A stretch of DNA of 64,000 nt from JAAYZX01 sp040770645 (GTDB taxonomy: Bacteria > Actinomycetota > Thermoleophilia > RBG-16-64-13): positions 1 to 64,000 of the forward strand of contig JAXGIS010000003.1 in assembly GCA_040770645.1 (NCBI GenBank), written 5' to 3'. Below the pieces are notes generated by a model. It was not told where the DNA came from. It made no database searches and saw only the letters and a list, made by a program, of their open reading frames with translations. A program made the position numbers and the translations under genes. Of the stretch, positions 32,343-41,552 are shown one piece after another (the first letter of the stretch is position 1; each line of letters starts with the position of its first letter).

Positions 32343-32891
32343 ATGACAACGGCGAGATTGAAAGACAAGTATCTCAAGCAGGTCGTGCCGGAACTCATGG
32401 AGGAATTCGGCTACAAAAACATCATGGAAGTGCCCAAGGTCACCAAGGTGACTGTCAACATGGGTGTGGGTGAGGCGGCTCAGGACGCCAAGGTCCTGGA
32501 AGAGGCCTCAAACCAACTCGGCCTTATAACCGGCCAGAAACCGCAACTGCGCAGGGCCCGCAAGTCGGTGGCCAACTTCAAGATCCGTACGGGTATGCCC
32601 GTCGGTCTACGGGTCACCCTGCGTGGTGAGAGGATGTATGAGCTGCTCGATCGGATCACCAGCATTGCGCTGCCTCGCATTCGCGACTTTCGCGGGATTC
32701 CGGTTACCGGGTTTGACGGGCAGGGCAACTACAGCTTTGGATTGAAAGAGCAGAGCATCTTCCCGGAGATCGACTACGACAAGATCGACCGCAGTCGCGG
32801 GATGGACATCTGTATCACGACCACGGCCAGGACCGACGAGGAAGGGCGTGCGCTGCTGCGTAAGTTGGGCATGCCGTTCCGTGCGAGTTGA
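32343..32891 (+). CDS. rplE: 50S ribosomal protein L5
   Basis: A 182-residue L5 (VTKVTVNMGVGEAAQDAKVL, TGQKPQLRRARKSVANFKIR, FPEIDYDKIDRSRGMDICI). ATG at 32343 is preferred to the TTG two codons upstream that overlaps the rplX stop. Binds 5S rRNA. Confidence 0.97.
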   Translation: MTTARLKDKYLKQVVPELMEEFGYKNIMEVPKVTKVTVNMGVGEAAQDAKVLEEASNQLGLITGQKPQLRRARKSVANFKIRTGMPVGLRVTLRGERMYELLDRITSIALPRIRDFRGIPVTGFDGQGNYSFGLKEQSIFPEIDYDKIDRSRGMDICITTTARTDEEGRALLRKLGMPFRAS

Positions 32892-32910
32892 GTGAGGGAG
32901 AAGCAGGAGA

Positions 32911-33096
32911 ATGGCAAAGAAATCCCTGGTCGCCAAAGCGAAGCGCCCGGCGCGGTTCCAGGTGCGCGCGTATAACCGCTGTGCTCGTTGCGGACGCCCG
33001 CGGGGCTACTTCCGCAAGTTCGGCCTCTGCCGGATCTGCCTGCGTGATCTCGCCCACCAGGGCGTTATCCCCGGCGTGACCAAGGCCAGCTGGTAA
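32911..33096 (+). CDS. rpsN: 30S ribosomal protein S14, zinc type (S14Z)
   Basis: A 61-residue short S14 with four zinc-binding Cys (CARCG and CRIC) and the end HQGVIPGVTKASW. The zinc-free long paralogue used under zinc limitation is not in the window. Confidence 0.97.
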   Translation: MAKKSLVAKAKRPARFQVRAYNRCARCGRPRGYFRKFGLCRICLRDLAHQGVIPGVTKASW

Positions 33097-33105
33097 GGGG
33101 GCATC

Positions 33106-33504
33106 ATGTCGCAGACCGATCCCATAGCCGACATGCTCACCCGCATCCGGAACGCCAACAAGGCGCTCCATCTGCGGACGGAGATGCCGGCTTCACGCAT
33201 GAAGCTTGAACTCGCCCGCATCCTCAAAGATGAGGGCTACATAGCTGATTACCGCCTAGTCAAGGGCGAGGCTTACGACACACTGGTGATCGAACTCAAG
33301 TACACAGAAGAGCGCCGGCGCGTCATCAGCCAGCTCAAGCGGGTCAGCAAGCCGGGTCGTCGCATCTATGCCGGCAAGGACAAGTTGCCCAAGGTCCTCG
33401 GTGGGCTGGGTATAGCTGTCCTTTCCACCTCCCGGGGCGTCATGACCGCCCTGGAGGCAAAACGGCAGGGTGTCGGCGGCGAAGTCGTCTGTTTTGTGTG
33501 GTAG
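33106..33504 (+). CDS. rpsH: 30S ribosomal protein S8
   Basis: A 132-residue S8 (SQTDPIADMLTRIRNANKAL, VLSTSRGVMTALEAKRQGVG, EVVCFVW end). S8 is the translational repressor of the spc operon in E. coli; I did not identify its target here. Confidence 0.97.
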   Translation: MSQTDPIADMLTRIRNANKALHLRTEMPASRMKLELARILKDEGYIADYRLVKGEAYDTLVIELKYTEERRRVISQLKRVSKPGRRIYAGKDKLPKVLGGLGIAVLSTSRGVMTALEAKRQGVGGEVVCFVW

Positions 33505-33508
33505 TGGC

Positions 33509-34042
33509 ATGTCAAGAATCGGAAGAGCACCCATACCAGTTCCAAGCGGGGTCGAGATCGTCATCGATGGCAACCGCGTCGATGTCAAGGGCCCCAAAGG
33601 CAGACTGGCACACGAGTTTGACCCGGACATGCAGATCGATCTCTCTGACGGAGTCCTGCAGGTATCACGTCCCACTGATTCGGCTTCGCACCGTTCCATG
33701 CACGGACTCACGCGCACGTTGCTCGCCAACATGGTGACCGGAGTGTCGGAGGGATTCCAGAAGCGGTTGGAGATTGTTGGCGTGGGTTACCGCGCAGCCC
33801 TGAAAGGCAAGGACTTAGAGGTGTTGGTCGGGTACTCGCACCCAGTGGTTGTCAATCCGCCAGAGAACATCGAGTTCGAAGTGCCGGCGCCCACCCAGAT
33901 CGTAGTCAAGGGGATCAGCAAGGAGCAGGTGGGCCAAGTGGCGGCCGATATCCGGGCCATCCGCTCACCGGAGCCGTACAAGGGCAAGGGAATCCGCTAT
34001 GCGAACGAGGTGGTTCGGCGCAAGGTCGGCAAACGGGCGTAG
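33509..34042 (+). CDS. rplF: 50S ribosomal protein L6
   Basis: A 177-residue L6. The ATG at 33509 begins SRIGRAPIPVPSGVEIVID, the normal family start; the frame extends 39 nt upstream inside rpsH without homology. It starts 4 nt after rpsH, so it is translationally coupled. Confidence 0.97.
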   Translation: MSRIGRAPIPVPSGVEIVIDGNRVDVKGPKGRLAHEFDPDMQIDLSDGVLQVSRPTDSASHRSMHGLTRTLLANMVTGVSEGFQKRLEIVGVGYRAALKGKDLEVLVGYSHPVVVNPPENIEFEVPAPTQIVVKGISKEQVGQVAADIRAIRSPEPYKGKGIRYANEVVRRKVGKRA

Positions 34043-34061
34043 GTGAGTTAGGGAGACACAA

Positions 34062-34418
34062 ATGAGTATCATCGAGAAGAAGCAGATGGCCCGTGAGCGG
34101 CGTACCATGCGCGTCCGCAGTCGCGTCAAAGGCACGCCCGAGCGGCCGCGGCTCAGCGTCTTCCGTTCCAACCGATCTATCTACGCACAGGTGATCGACG
34201 ACAGCACGGGTCGCACCTTGGTGGCCGCCACCAGCGGCGGGCTGGATGTTTCCGGCCTCTCCAAAAAGGAGCAAGCGGAGAAAGTGGGCGAGATGCTGGC
34301 GGAGCGCGCCAAGGCCCTCGGGGTGGAGAAGGTGGTCTTCGACCGCGGACCCTACCTGTATCACGGTCGCGTCAAGGCTTTGGCCGAGGGCGCCCGCCGT
34401 GGCGGCCTTGACTTCTGA
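34062..34418 (+). CDS. rplR: 50S ribosomal protein L18
   Basis: A 118-residue L18 (RSRVKGTPERPRLSVFRSNR, FDRGPYLYHGRVKALAEGAR). Binds 5S rRNA together with L5. Confidence 0.97.
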   Translation: MSIIEKKQMARERRTMRVRSRVKGTPERPRLSVFRSNRSIYAQVIDDSTGRTLVAATSGGLDVSGLSKKEQAEKVGEMLAERAKALGVEKVVFDRGPYLYHGRVKALAEGARRGGLDF

Positions 34419-34430
34419 CGAACGAGAGGA

Positions 34431-34976
34431 ATGACTGTGGCACAGATCAAGGCTGACACACTGAATTTGCAAGAGAACGTTATCGAGATCAACCGCGTGG
34501 CCAAGGTGGTCAAGGGCGGCCGGCGCTTCTCCTTCACTGCACTCGTGGCCGTCGGTGACGGTGAGAGCGTGGTGGGGGTGGGCTATGGCAAAGCCAAAGA
34601 AGTGCCCCTTGCCATCCAGAAGGCCATCGAGGATGCGAAGAAGAACCTCTTCGTGGTGCCCAAGCACGGCAGCACCATCACTCACGGGATCACCGGCCGC
34701 TTTGGTGCCGGGCGGGTGCTCATGAGGCCGGCGGCTCCCGGTACGGGTGTCATTGCCGGTGGTGGGGTGCGGGCGGTCTTGGAGTTGGGCGGGGTGCGTG
34801 ACGTCTTGACCAAGTGCCTCGGAACTACGAACCCCATCAACATGGTTCGCGCTGCGGAGGTTGCCCTCCGCTCCCTGCGCCGCCCCGAGGATATCGCCGC
34901 GCTGCGCGGCAAGACCGTGCGCGAGGTGCTGGGAATGGAACGGCCCGCAGAGCAGGCGCAGCCCGCGGGAGTGTGA
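34431..34976 (+). CDS. rpsE: 30S ribosomal protein S5
   Basis: A 181-residue S5 (KGGRRFSFTALVAVGDGESV, VGVGYGKAKEVPLAIQKAIE, GGVRAVLELGGVRDVLTKCL). GTG at 34437 is an alternative start two codons in. Important for decoding fidelity and mRNA unwinding. Confidence 0.97.
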   Translation: MTVAQIKADTLNLQENVIEINRVAKVVKGGRRFSFTALVAVGDGESVVGVGYGKAKEVPLAIQKAIEDAKKNLFVVPKHGSTITHGITGRFGAGRVLMRPAAPGTGVIAGGGVRAVLELGGVRDVLTKCLGTTNPINMVRAAEVALRSLRRPEDIAALRGKTVREVLGMERPAEQAQPAGV

Positions 34977-34981
34977 GTTGA

Positions 34982-35173
34982 ATGCTACGTATCCGACAGG
35001 TCAAAAGCAACATCAATCGAAAACAAGATCACAAGGCCACACTGCGGGCGCTTGGTATCACCCGCATGGGTCAGACGGTCTATCACGATGACAACCCGGT
35101 GATCAGAGGCATGGTCAACAAGATCTCTTACATGCTGGAAGTCACCGAGGTCGAGCCAAAGAACGAGGCGTAG
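34982..35173 (+). CDS. rpmD: 50S ribosomal protein L30
   Basis: A 63-residue L30 (LRIRQVKSNINRKQDHKATL, RALGITRMGQTVYHDDNPVI). Located between rpsE and rplO as usual. Confidence 0.96.
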   Translation: MLRIRQVKSNINRKQDHKATLRALGITRMGQTVYHDDNPVIRGMVNKISYMLEVTEVEPKNEA

Positions 35174-35177
35174 ACAG

Positions 35178-35651
35178 ATGGCAGAGATCTTCCAGCATGA
35201 TCTTCAGCCGGCTATCGGCTCGCGGAAGTCCCGGAAGAGGATCGGCCGCGGCGAGGGTTCCGGCTGGGGCAAGACAGCGGGGCGAGGTCACAAGGGCGCG
35301 AACTCGCGCTCAGGCGGCGGCGTGTCCGCTCGTTATGAGGGCGGCCAGATGCCGCTGCACATGAGACTACCGAAGCTTCGGGGACCCAGCGCCAAGACCG
35401 CCATGGCTATCGGCCCCTTCCGCACGTACATGACGCCCGTCAACCTGTCCCGGCTGGAGGGGTTTGCTGCGGGCGATGTGGTGTCTCCCGAGACACTCAT
35501 GGACAAGGGTATTATCAAGTCGCTTGGGGAGCGGGTGAAGATCCTGGCGTGTGGAGAGCTGGATCGCGCTCTTACGGTGAAAGCGCACGGTTTCAGTGCC
35601 GCTGCCAAGGCCAAGATCGAGGCCGCGGGGGGGACGGCTGAGACCCTATAG
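35178..35651 (+). CDS. rplO: 50S ribosomal protein L15
   Basis: A 157-residue L15 with the Gly/Arg-rich N-terminus (GRGEGSGWGKTAGRGHKGAN) and a C-terminal globular part ending in EAAGGTAETL. It starts 4 nt after rpmD. Confidence 0.97.
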   Translation: MAEIFQHDLQPAIGSRKSRKRIGRGEGSGWGKTAGRGHKGANSRSGGGVSARYEGGQMPLHMRLPKLRGPSAKTAMAIGPFRTYMTPVNLSRLEGFAAGDVVSPETLMDKGIIKSLGERVKILACGELDRALTVKAHGFSAAAKAKIEAAGGTAETL

Positions 35652-35697
35652 CCGTCGCCTGCATGTCTGAAAGGCGCATTGTCACAATGGAGCGGAA

Positions 35698-36960
35698 ATG
35701 AACAGCATGTTCCAATCGCTGATGAATGCCTGGAAGTTGCCGGATCTTCGGAAACGGCTGCTTTTCACGGCAGCCATCATCGCCATTTATCGGTTCGGCT
35801 GCTACATCCCGGTGCCGGGCGTTGATCTCCAAGCGCTGAAAGAGCTCACCACGGGTGGGGGCGTCTTCGCGTTCATGGACCTGTTTGTGGGAGGCGCGCT
35901 CGAGCGCGTGGCCGTGTTCGCTCTGGGTATCATGCCGTACATCACCGCATCGATCATATTCTCGCTGCTCACTGTGGTGGTGCCTTCGCTGGCTGCACTG
36001 GCCAAAGAAGGGGAGGCGGGGCAGAAAAAGATCAACCAGTACACCCGGTACTTCACCGGTATTCTGGGTTTCATCCAGTCGGTCTTCTTCGTGTTTCTGT
36101 TCCGGAGCCAGGGAGCGTTCACGGAGCAGAACCCACTCACTCCGCTCAGCTTCTACCTTATCGTGATGACCCTCACCGTCGGCACCATACTCATCATGTG
36201 GCTGGGTGAGCTCATTACTCAACGCGGTATCGGTAACGGCATGTCACTCCTCATATTCGCGAGTATCGTGTCCAGGCTGCCGGGCGGCCTCTACAAGATG
36301 TTCGGCACAACCAGCCCACTGACTTGGCTCCTGATGCTCGTGATCGCTCTCGCTGTGATCGCAGCTATCGTCCTCATCCAAGAGGGGCAACGCCGTATTC
36401 CCATCCAGTACGCGAAGCGGGTTGTCGGCCGGCGCGTCTACGGTGGCCAGAGCACCTATTTGCCGCTGCGCATCAACATGGCGGGCGTTATCCCCGTCAT
36501 TTTCGCGTCATCCGTGCTCATTCTGCCCGTGACACTGGCGCAGATGACGCCATGGTCATGGGCCAAGGCCTTGGCTGGGGCCATTGGACCGGGCACGTGG
36601 TGGTATCTGCTCGTGGAAGTGGGGCTCATTATCTTCTTCACTTTCTTCTACACCGCGGTTCAGTTCAACCCGCTGGACCAGGCCGACAACTTGAAGAAGT
36701 ACGGAGGCTTCATACCCGGTATCCGTCCGGGACGGCCCACTGCCCAGTACTTGGACAGAGTGCTCACCCGCATCACCCTGCCCGGTGCGCTCTTCTTGGC
36801 ATCCATCGCCGCGCTTCCGCAGGTGCTGATCCAGGGGGTGGGTGTTCCCTTCTACTTCGGCGGCACATCCATTCTCATCGTGGTGGGCGTGGCGCTCGAC
36901 ACTATGAAGCAGATGGAAGCACAACTCCTCATGCGCCATTATGAGGGTTTCTTGAAGTAA
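35698..36960 (+). CDS. secY: Preprotein translocase subunit SecY
   Basis: A 420-residue channel protein with ten predicted membrane helices. Helix 1 TAAIIAIYRFGCYIPVPGV, the plug-proximal region, the QRRIPIQYAKR loop 8 and LPLRINMAGVIPVIFASSVL helix are typical. It forms SecYEG with SecE (10.4 kb). It lies in the spc operon between rplO and adk. Confidence 0.97.
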   Translation: MNSMFQSLMNAWKLPDLRKRLLFTAAIIAIYRFGCYIPVPGVDLQALKELTTGGGVFAFMDLFVGGALERVAVFALGIMPYITASIIFSLLTVVVPSLAALAKEGEAGQKKINQYTRYFTGILGFIQSVFFVFLFRSQGAFTEQNPLTPLSFYLIVMTLTVGTILIMWLGELITQRGIGNGMSLLIFASIVSRLPGGLYKMFGTTSPLTWLLMLVIALAVIAAIVLIQEGQRRIPIQYAKRVVGRRVYGGQSTYLPLRINMAGVIPVIFASSVLILPVTLAQMTPWSWAKALAGAIGPGTWWYLLVEVGLIIFFTFFYTAVQFNPLDQADNLKKYGGFIPGIRPGRPTAQYLDRVLTRITLPGALFLASIAALPQVLIQGVGVPFYFGGTSILIVVGVALDTMKQMEAQLLMRHYEGFLK

Positions 36961-36997
36961 GCCTCGTCCGCGACAGCGCCAGACTGGAAGGAGTGAC

Positions 36998-37657
36998 ATG
37001 GCACAGTTCGATCTGATCATTTTGGGCCCCCCGGGGGCGGGAAAGGGCACGCAGGCCAGCGGCATCGTGGAGGCGTACGGAGTGCCTCACATCTCCACCG
37101 GCGACATGCTACGGGATGCGGTGAAGAACCAGACCGCCATGGGTCTGGAGGCAAAGAAATACATGGACAAGGGTGAGTTGGTACCCGATGAAGTGGTGAT
37201 CGGTATTGTCAAGGATCGTCTCCAGCAGCCGGACACGGCCAAGGGATTCTTGCTGGATGGATTTCCCCGGACAATCCCGCAGGCCGAGGCACTCGACGTC
37301 ATGTTGGCCGGCATCGAGCGCAATGTGGGCAAAGTCATTGCCATCCTGGTCGATGATGAGGCGCTCGTGAAGCGACTGACGGGCCGTCGCATATGTCGGG
37401 ATTGCCAGGCCCCGGTGCACGTGGTGTTCAACCCGCCCAAAGTAGAGGGTGTCTGTGACAAGTGCGGTGGCGAACTGTACCAGCGCGACGACGACTCTGA
37501 AGCCACGGTGCGGAACCGCCTCGAGGTCTATCGGAGACAGACCGAGCCCCTCATTGAGTATTACGATAAGCAGGGCGTGGTTGCACGGATAGACGGTGAC
37601 CAGGCACCCGCTGCTGTCCTGGAAGACGTCAAGGCGGCGATTGGCCCGGCGGCCTGA
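36998..37657 (+). CDS. adk: Adenylate kinase, zinc-lid type
   Basis: A 219-residue kinase interconverting ATP+AMP and 2 ADP. P-loop GPPGAGKGTQ, AMP-binding STGDMLRDAV and DGFPRT are present. The lid carries CRDC and CDKC, a structural zinc site as in Bacillus-type long adenylate kinases and unlike the short zinc-free form of mycobacteria and streptomycetes. Follows secY by 37 nt with AAGGAG upstream. Confidence 0.97.
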   Translation: MAQFDLIILGPPGAGKGTQASGIVEAYGVPHISTGDMLRDAVKNQTAMGLEAKKYMDKGELVPDEVVIGIVKDRLQQPDTAKGFLLDGFPRTIPQAEALDVMLAGIERNVGKVIAILVDDEALVKRLTGRRICRDCQAPVHVVFNPPKVEGVCDKCGGELYQRDDDSEATVRNRLEVYRRQTEPLIEYYDKQGVVARIDGDQAPAAVLEDVKAAIGPAA

Positions 37658-37705
37658 TAAGCGTCACCGGAAGGCCCAGGGCCGAATTCGCTTAGGAGCG
37701 ACGGC

Positions 37706-38452
37706 GTGATCATTCGCAAGTCCCCTGCCGAAATCGAGTTGATTGCGCAGGCCGGCTGTGTGTTGCGAGGGTGCCTGGACATGCTGGTGGAGGCTGCTCA
37801 GCCCGGAGTGAGCACCCGAGAGCTCGATCGGAAGGCGGAGGAGTTCATTCGCAGTAGGGGTGGAGTGCCCACTTTCAAGGGGTATCGTGGTTACCCCGCC
37901 TCCATTTGCGCGTCGCCGAACGACATGGTGGTGCACGGTATCCCGGGCCCGACCATATTGAAGAACGGAGACATTCTCGGCATCGATGTGGGAGTGACCC
38001 TCCGGGACTATGTGGCAGACGCCGCCCTGAGCATAGGTATCGGCGAGGTGACTCCGGAGTCCCAAGCGCTCATGGACGCGACAAAACGCTCAGTGGAGCT
38101 TGCCATTGAGCAGTGCGTGGTGGGTAATCGAGTGGGTGACATATCCCACGCAGTGCAGTCGTACGTGGAGGCGCTGGGGTACTCCGTGGTGCGGGCGTTG
38201 GTGGGGCACGGAGTCGGCCGGGAGATGCACGAGGACCCCCAGGTGCCGAACTTCGGGCCCCCAGGACAGGGTCCGCGTCTTCTGGAGGGTATGGTGCTGG
38301 CCATTGAGCCCATGGTTAACATGGGTGGGCCAGAAGTGGAAGTGGGTTCCGACAACTGGGCCGTGTTCACCAAAGACGGCAGTTTGTCGGCCCACTTCGA
38401 GCATACGGTGGCCATCACGGCGGATGGTCCGCGAGTGCTGACCGTGTGCTAA
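37706..38452 (+). CDS. map: Methionine aminopeptidase, type I
   Basis: A 248-residue peptidase removing initiator Met. The metal ligands are all visible: GIDVGVTLRDYVADAA (two Asp), GHGVGREMHEDP (His), AIEPMVNMG (Glu) and FEHTVAI (Glu). NDMVVHGIPG holds the catalytic His. GTG start with AGGAG 9 nt upstream. Part of the spc operon. Confidence 0.97.
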   Translation: MIIRKSPAEIELIAQAGCVLRGCLDMLVEAAQPGVSTRELDRKAEEFIRSRGGVPTFKGYRGYPASICASPNDMVVHGIPGPTILKNGDILGIDVGVTLRDYVADAALSIGIGEVTPESQALMDATKRSVELAIEQCVVGNRVGDISHAVQSYVEALGYSVVRALVGHGVGREMHEDPQVPNFGPPGQGPRLLEGMVLAIEPMVNMGGPEVEVGSDNWAVFTKDGSLSAHFEHTVAITADGPRVLTVC

Positions 38453-38501
38453 GATAATCGTTCGGCTGCTGTAGATGCGGTAGGAGGTGGTGCAGCTAAC
38501 T

Positions 38502-38723
38502 GTGTCTCCTAAAGAAGATGCCATAGAGCTCGAAGGAGAGGTAGTTGAAGCCTTGCCCAACACGATGTTCAGGGTGAGACTCGACAATGACCATGAAGTG
38601 CTGGCACACATCTCCGGGAAGATGCGGATGAATTACATCAGGATCCTGCCTGGGGACAAGGTCAAAGTGGAGCTCTCTCCCTATGATCTGGGGCGAGGTC
38701 GCATCACTTACCGCTTCAAGTAA
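38502..38723 (+). CDS. infA: Translation initiation factor IF-1
   Basis: A 73-residue OB-fold protein (EVLAHISGKMRMNYIRILPG, DKVKVELSPYDLGRGRI). GTG at 38502 is chosen since family proteins start a few residues before EDAIELEG; upstream GTGs at 38487 and 38490 fall within the TAGGAGGTGG ribosome-binding site. Confidence 0.95.
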   Translation: MSPKEDAIELEGEVVEALPNTMFRVRLDNDHEVLAHISGKMRMNYIRILPGDKVKVELSPYDLGRGRITYRFK

Positions 38724-38735
38724 CGGTGTTGGTCC

Positions 38736-38755
38736 GCCCCCGATAGCCCGGGGGC
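38736..38755 (+). other. Small hairpin in the infA-rpmJ spacer
   Basis: GCCCCCG (38736-38742) pairs with CGGGGGC (38749-38755) around a 6-nt loop. It lacks a T-tract. The rest of this 186-nt spacer holds no open frame or known RNA that I can identify; it may separate expression of infA from the rpmJ-rpsM group. Confidence 0.35.
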
Positions 38756-38909
38756 TGTACATAGGTGGCCCGGAGGGACTCTCCCTAGTACGCGCGCTCC
38801 CTGTTATGGGGTAGCCGTGTGGAAGAGGAGTGCGGCTGCTCGAAGTCCTGAGCGGGTCTGTTTGGTAATCACGGACTCTGACCGGTCCGGCGGAATCAAG
38901 AGGTAGGGC

Positions 38910-39023
38910 ATGAAGGTAAGAGCGTCGGTGAAGCCGATGTGCGAGAAATGCAAAGTCATACGTCGCCGTGGCACCGTCCTCGTCATCTGCCAGAATCCGC
39001 GCCACAAGCAGCGGCAGGGATAG
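38910..39023 (+). CDS. rpmJ: 50S ribosomal protein L36
   Basis: A 37-residue L36 starting MKVRASVKPMCEKCKVIRRR and ending NPRHKQRQG. It has the zinc-binding C..C..C..H set (CEKC, C, H), the zinc-dependent form. Followed at 14 nt by rpsM. Confidence 0.95.
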   Translation: MKVRASVKPMCEKCKVIRRRGTVLVICQNPRHKQRQG

Positions 39024-39037
39024 GGGCGGGACGGGCC

Positions 39038-39415
39038 ATGGCACGAATTTCGGGGGTTACGCTGCCCCGTGAGAAGCGCGTTGAGGTGGGTCTGACCTAC
39101 ATCTACGGCATCGGTCGGTCAACGTCCATCAAAGTATTGGGCGCACTGGGTATCAATCCGGATACCTACGTCAAGGATTTGACCGAAGATGAGGAGATTC
39201 GTCTACGCGGCTACATTGATGACCACGTTCTGGTTGAGGGTGATCTGCGCCGTGAACGCAGCCAAAATATCAAGCGCCTCATGGAGATCGGCTGCTATCG
39301 CGGTATCCGCCATCGGCGCGGTATGCCCGTCCACGGGCAGCGCACCAAGACCAACGCTCGTGTGCGCAAAGGCCACAAGCCTACCGTGGGCGTGAAGAAG
39401 AAGGCGCGGGCATAG
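39038..39415 (+). CDS. rpsM: 30S ribosomal protein S13
   Basis: A 125-residue S13. The ATG at 39038 begins ARISGVTLPREKRVEVGLTY; the frame is open upstream through rpmJ without homology. The C-terminal tail RGMPVHGQRTKTNARVRKG contacts P-site tRNA. Confidence 0.97.
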   Translation: MARISGVTLPREKRVEVGLTYIYGIGRSTSIKVLGALGINPDTYVKDLTEDEEIRLRGYIDDHVLVEGDLRRERSQNIKRLMEIGCYRGIRHRRGMPVHGQRTKTNARVRKGHKPTVGVKKKARA

Positions 39416-39458
39416 GCCGGCGGCTGAGTTCGAAACGAGAAGGACGGGATACGCAAAG

Positions 39459-39860
39459 ATGTCCAAGCCCAGACGTGAAGGGTCGCGCACCCGGCGGCGC
39501 AGAGTGCGTAAGAACATCGCCGTGGGCAACGCCTATATCAAGACATCATTCAACAACACACTTGTGACCCTTACCGACAAAGAAGGAAACGTTATTTCTT
39601 GGGCCAGCGCAGGCTCGGCCGGTTTCAAGGGTTCCAGGAAGTCCACCCCGTTCGCCGCGCAGGTCACTGCAGAGAAAGCGGCTAGAGCGGGCATGGAGCA
39701 TGGTCTGCAGAAGGTTGACGTATTTGTGCGCGGGCCGGGCAGTGGTCGGGAGACGGCCATTCGCTCCCTGCAGGCCGCGGGCTTGGATGTGACGAGTGTC
39801 AAAGACGTCACTCCCATCCCGCACAACGGATGCCGCCCCAAGAAGCGGCGCCGGGTCTAG
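39459..39860 (+). CDS. rpsK: 30S ribosomal protein S11
   Basis: A 133-residue S11 (RRVRKNIAVGNAYIKTSFNN, GFKGSRKSTPFAAQVTAEKA, PIPHNGCRPKKRRRV end). Platform protein near the E site. Confidence 0.97.
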   Translation: MSKPRREGSRTRRRRVRKNIAVGNAYIKTSFNNTLVTLTDKEGNVISWASAGSAGFKGSRKSTPFAAQVTAEKAARAGMEHGLQKVDVFVRGPGSGRETAIRSLQAAGLDVTSVKDVTPIPHNGCRPKKRRRV

Positions 39861-39891
39861 GAAAGACTGAAGAGGTCCGGAGAACCGAGCT

Positions 39892-40518
39892 ATGGCAAGA
39901 GATACATCGGCGCAGTGCAAGCAGTGCCGTCGGGAGGGCGAGAAGCTCTTCCTCAAAGGCGAGCGGTGCCTCACCGACAAGTGCGCGGTGGGCAGGCGCT
40001 CCTACCCGCCGGGCGAGCACGGTCGAGGCCGCCGGCGCAAGCAATCGGAGTACCTTGCGCAGTTGCGCGAGAAACAAAAAGCACGTCGATACTACGGCCT
40101 GCTGGAAAAACAGTTCCACGGCCTATACGAGATAGCCAGCCGTCAGCCGGGCGTTACGGGCGAGAACCTTCTTCGGCTTCTCGAGTTGCGTCTCGACAAC
40201 GTGGTGTACCGGCTTGGTTTTGGAGCATCGCGACGCCAAGCGCGTCAACTGATCCGTCATGGGCACTTCCAGGTAAACGGTCGGCGGGTGGACATACCCA
40301 GCTATCGGGTCCGGCCGGAGGATCAGATCGCGGCCGCGCCCACGTCGGCGGGAGCCAAGACCGCTATCGAGGAAGCGACCGACTTGACTGCTTCGGTCCC
40401 GGCGTGGCTCCAGGCGGATCACGACAACCTGACGGGCAAGGTACTGCGTGTGCCCATGCGTGACGACGTGGATATACCGGTGCAGGAACAACTCATCGTG
40501 GAGCTCTACTCGAAGTAG
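39892..40518 (+). CDS. rpsD: 30S ribosomal protein S4
   Basis: A 208-residue S4 with N-terminal Cys residues (CKQC and C..KC, zinc-type S4) and the S4 RNA-binding fold (LRLDNVVYRLGFGASRRQAR, HGHFQVNGRRVDIPSYRVRP). In many bacteria S4 represses the alpha operon; the target was not identified. Confidence 0.97.
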   Translation: MARDTSAQCKQCRREGEKLFLKGERCLTDKCAVGRRSYPPGEHGRGRRRKQSEYLAQLREKQKARRYYGLLEKQFHGLYEIASRQPGVTGENLLRLLELRLDNVVYRLGFGASRRQARQLIRHGHFQVNGRRVDIPSYRVRPEDQIAAAPTSAGAKTAIEEATDLTASVPAWLQADHDNLTGKVLRVPMRDDVDIPVQEQLIVELYSK

Positions 40519-40582
40519 CAGTCCCGGCGGCAAATGCTGGAGTCGGAGGCCGCAGCGTCTTCGGCAGGCTTAGGAGGCTTTG

Positions 40583-41548
40583 TTGTTAGACTTCCATTCC
40601 CCAAAGGTAAGTGTGGAAGCGACCGGGAGTCGGTCGGCTGTGTTCACGGTGGAACCGCTTGAGCGGGGTTTCGGCTACACGTTCGGGAACTCTTTGCGTA
40701 GGGTGTTGCTGTCGTCACTTCAGGGCGCGGCAGTGTCCGCCGTCAGGGTTGACGGCGTGGCTCATGAGTTCTCCTCGGTACCGGGTGTTAAGGAAGATGT
40801 GGCGGATATCATCCTCAACCTCAAGAAGCTGGTGTTTGTTCTTCACGGCGAGGATGAGGAGATCAACGTAGCACTGGTCAAAGAGGGTCCCGGCAAGGCC
40901 ACCGCCGCCGATATCGATGCGCCCAGCAGTCTAGTCGTCATCAACCCCGAGGCGGAGATCGCAACGCTTGAAGAAGGCGCTCGGCTCGACATGATACTTC
41001 GGGTACGACGCGGCGTAGGTTATGCGTCCGCCGACGACAATAAGTCCGAGGAGACGGTCATTGATTGGATCCCGGTCGACTCCATCTTTTCCCCGGTGTC
41101 GCGGGTAGCATACCGGGTGGAGCAGTCGCGTGTGGGGCAGCGCACCGACTATGACAAACTCATCCTTGAGGTAGATACCAACGGGGCCAAAACCCCGCAG
41201 GAGTGTGCGTCGCAATCGGCGCAGCTTCTTATCGACTTGTTCAAGATTTTCGTAACGGGCACCGATGCGGCCGAAGGCAAGGCGGGTGGCGACCACGATA
41301 CCGACGAACCGTTGGAGCCGGATCAGGAGAGGCCCCCCTCTTCGCAGTACGACGACACGTTGATTGAAGAACTGGAGTTGAGCGTCCGTTCGTACAACTG
41401 CCTGAAACGCGAGGGCCTGGAGAAGGTTGGCGACCTCATCTCGCGGACGGAAGCGGAGCTACTGAACATCCCCAACTTCGGCAAGAAGAGCATCGACGAG
41501 GTGCGCGACCGGCTTGCCCGCCTCGGTCTGAAGCTTAGAGGAGAATAA
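40583..41548 (+). CDS. rpoA: RNA polymerase alpha subunit
   Basis: A 321-residue alpha. The NTD has GFGYTFGNSLRRVLLSSLQG; the CTD has SVRSYNCLKREGLEKVGDL and NIPNFGKKSIDEVRDRLARL, with the UP-element DNA contacts R, N, C and GKKS conserved. TTG at 40583 is 5 nt after AGGAGG; the TTG at 40580 is an alternative. Its CTD is the reference for the similar domain at the end of RpoC (about 45 percent identical over 51 gap-free positions by my count). Confidence 0.97.
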   Translation: MLDFHSPKVSVEATGSRSAVFTVEPLERGFGYTFGNSLRRVLLSSLQGAAVSAVRVDGVAHEFSSVPGVKEDVADIILNLKKLVFVLHGEDEEINVALVKEGPGKATAADIDAPSSLVVINPEAEIATLEEGARLDMILRVRRGVGYASADDNKSEETVIDWIPVDSIFSPVSRVAYRVEQSRVGQRTDYDKLILEVDTNGAKTPQECASQSAQLLIDLFKIFVTGTDAAEGKAGGDHDTDEPLEPDQERPPSSQYDDTLIEELELSVRSYNCLKREGLEKVGDLISRTEAELLNIPNFGKKSIDEVRDRLARLGLKLRGE

Positions 41549-41552
41549 GACG

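Noticed and set aside
38724..38909. An extra small gene between infA and rpmJ
   Set aside because: No frame has both a plausible start with a ribosome-binding site and recognisable sequence; only a short hairpin is seen.
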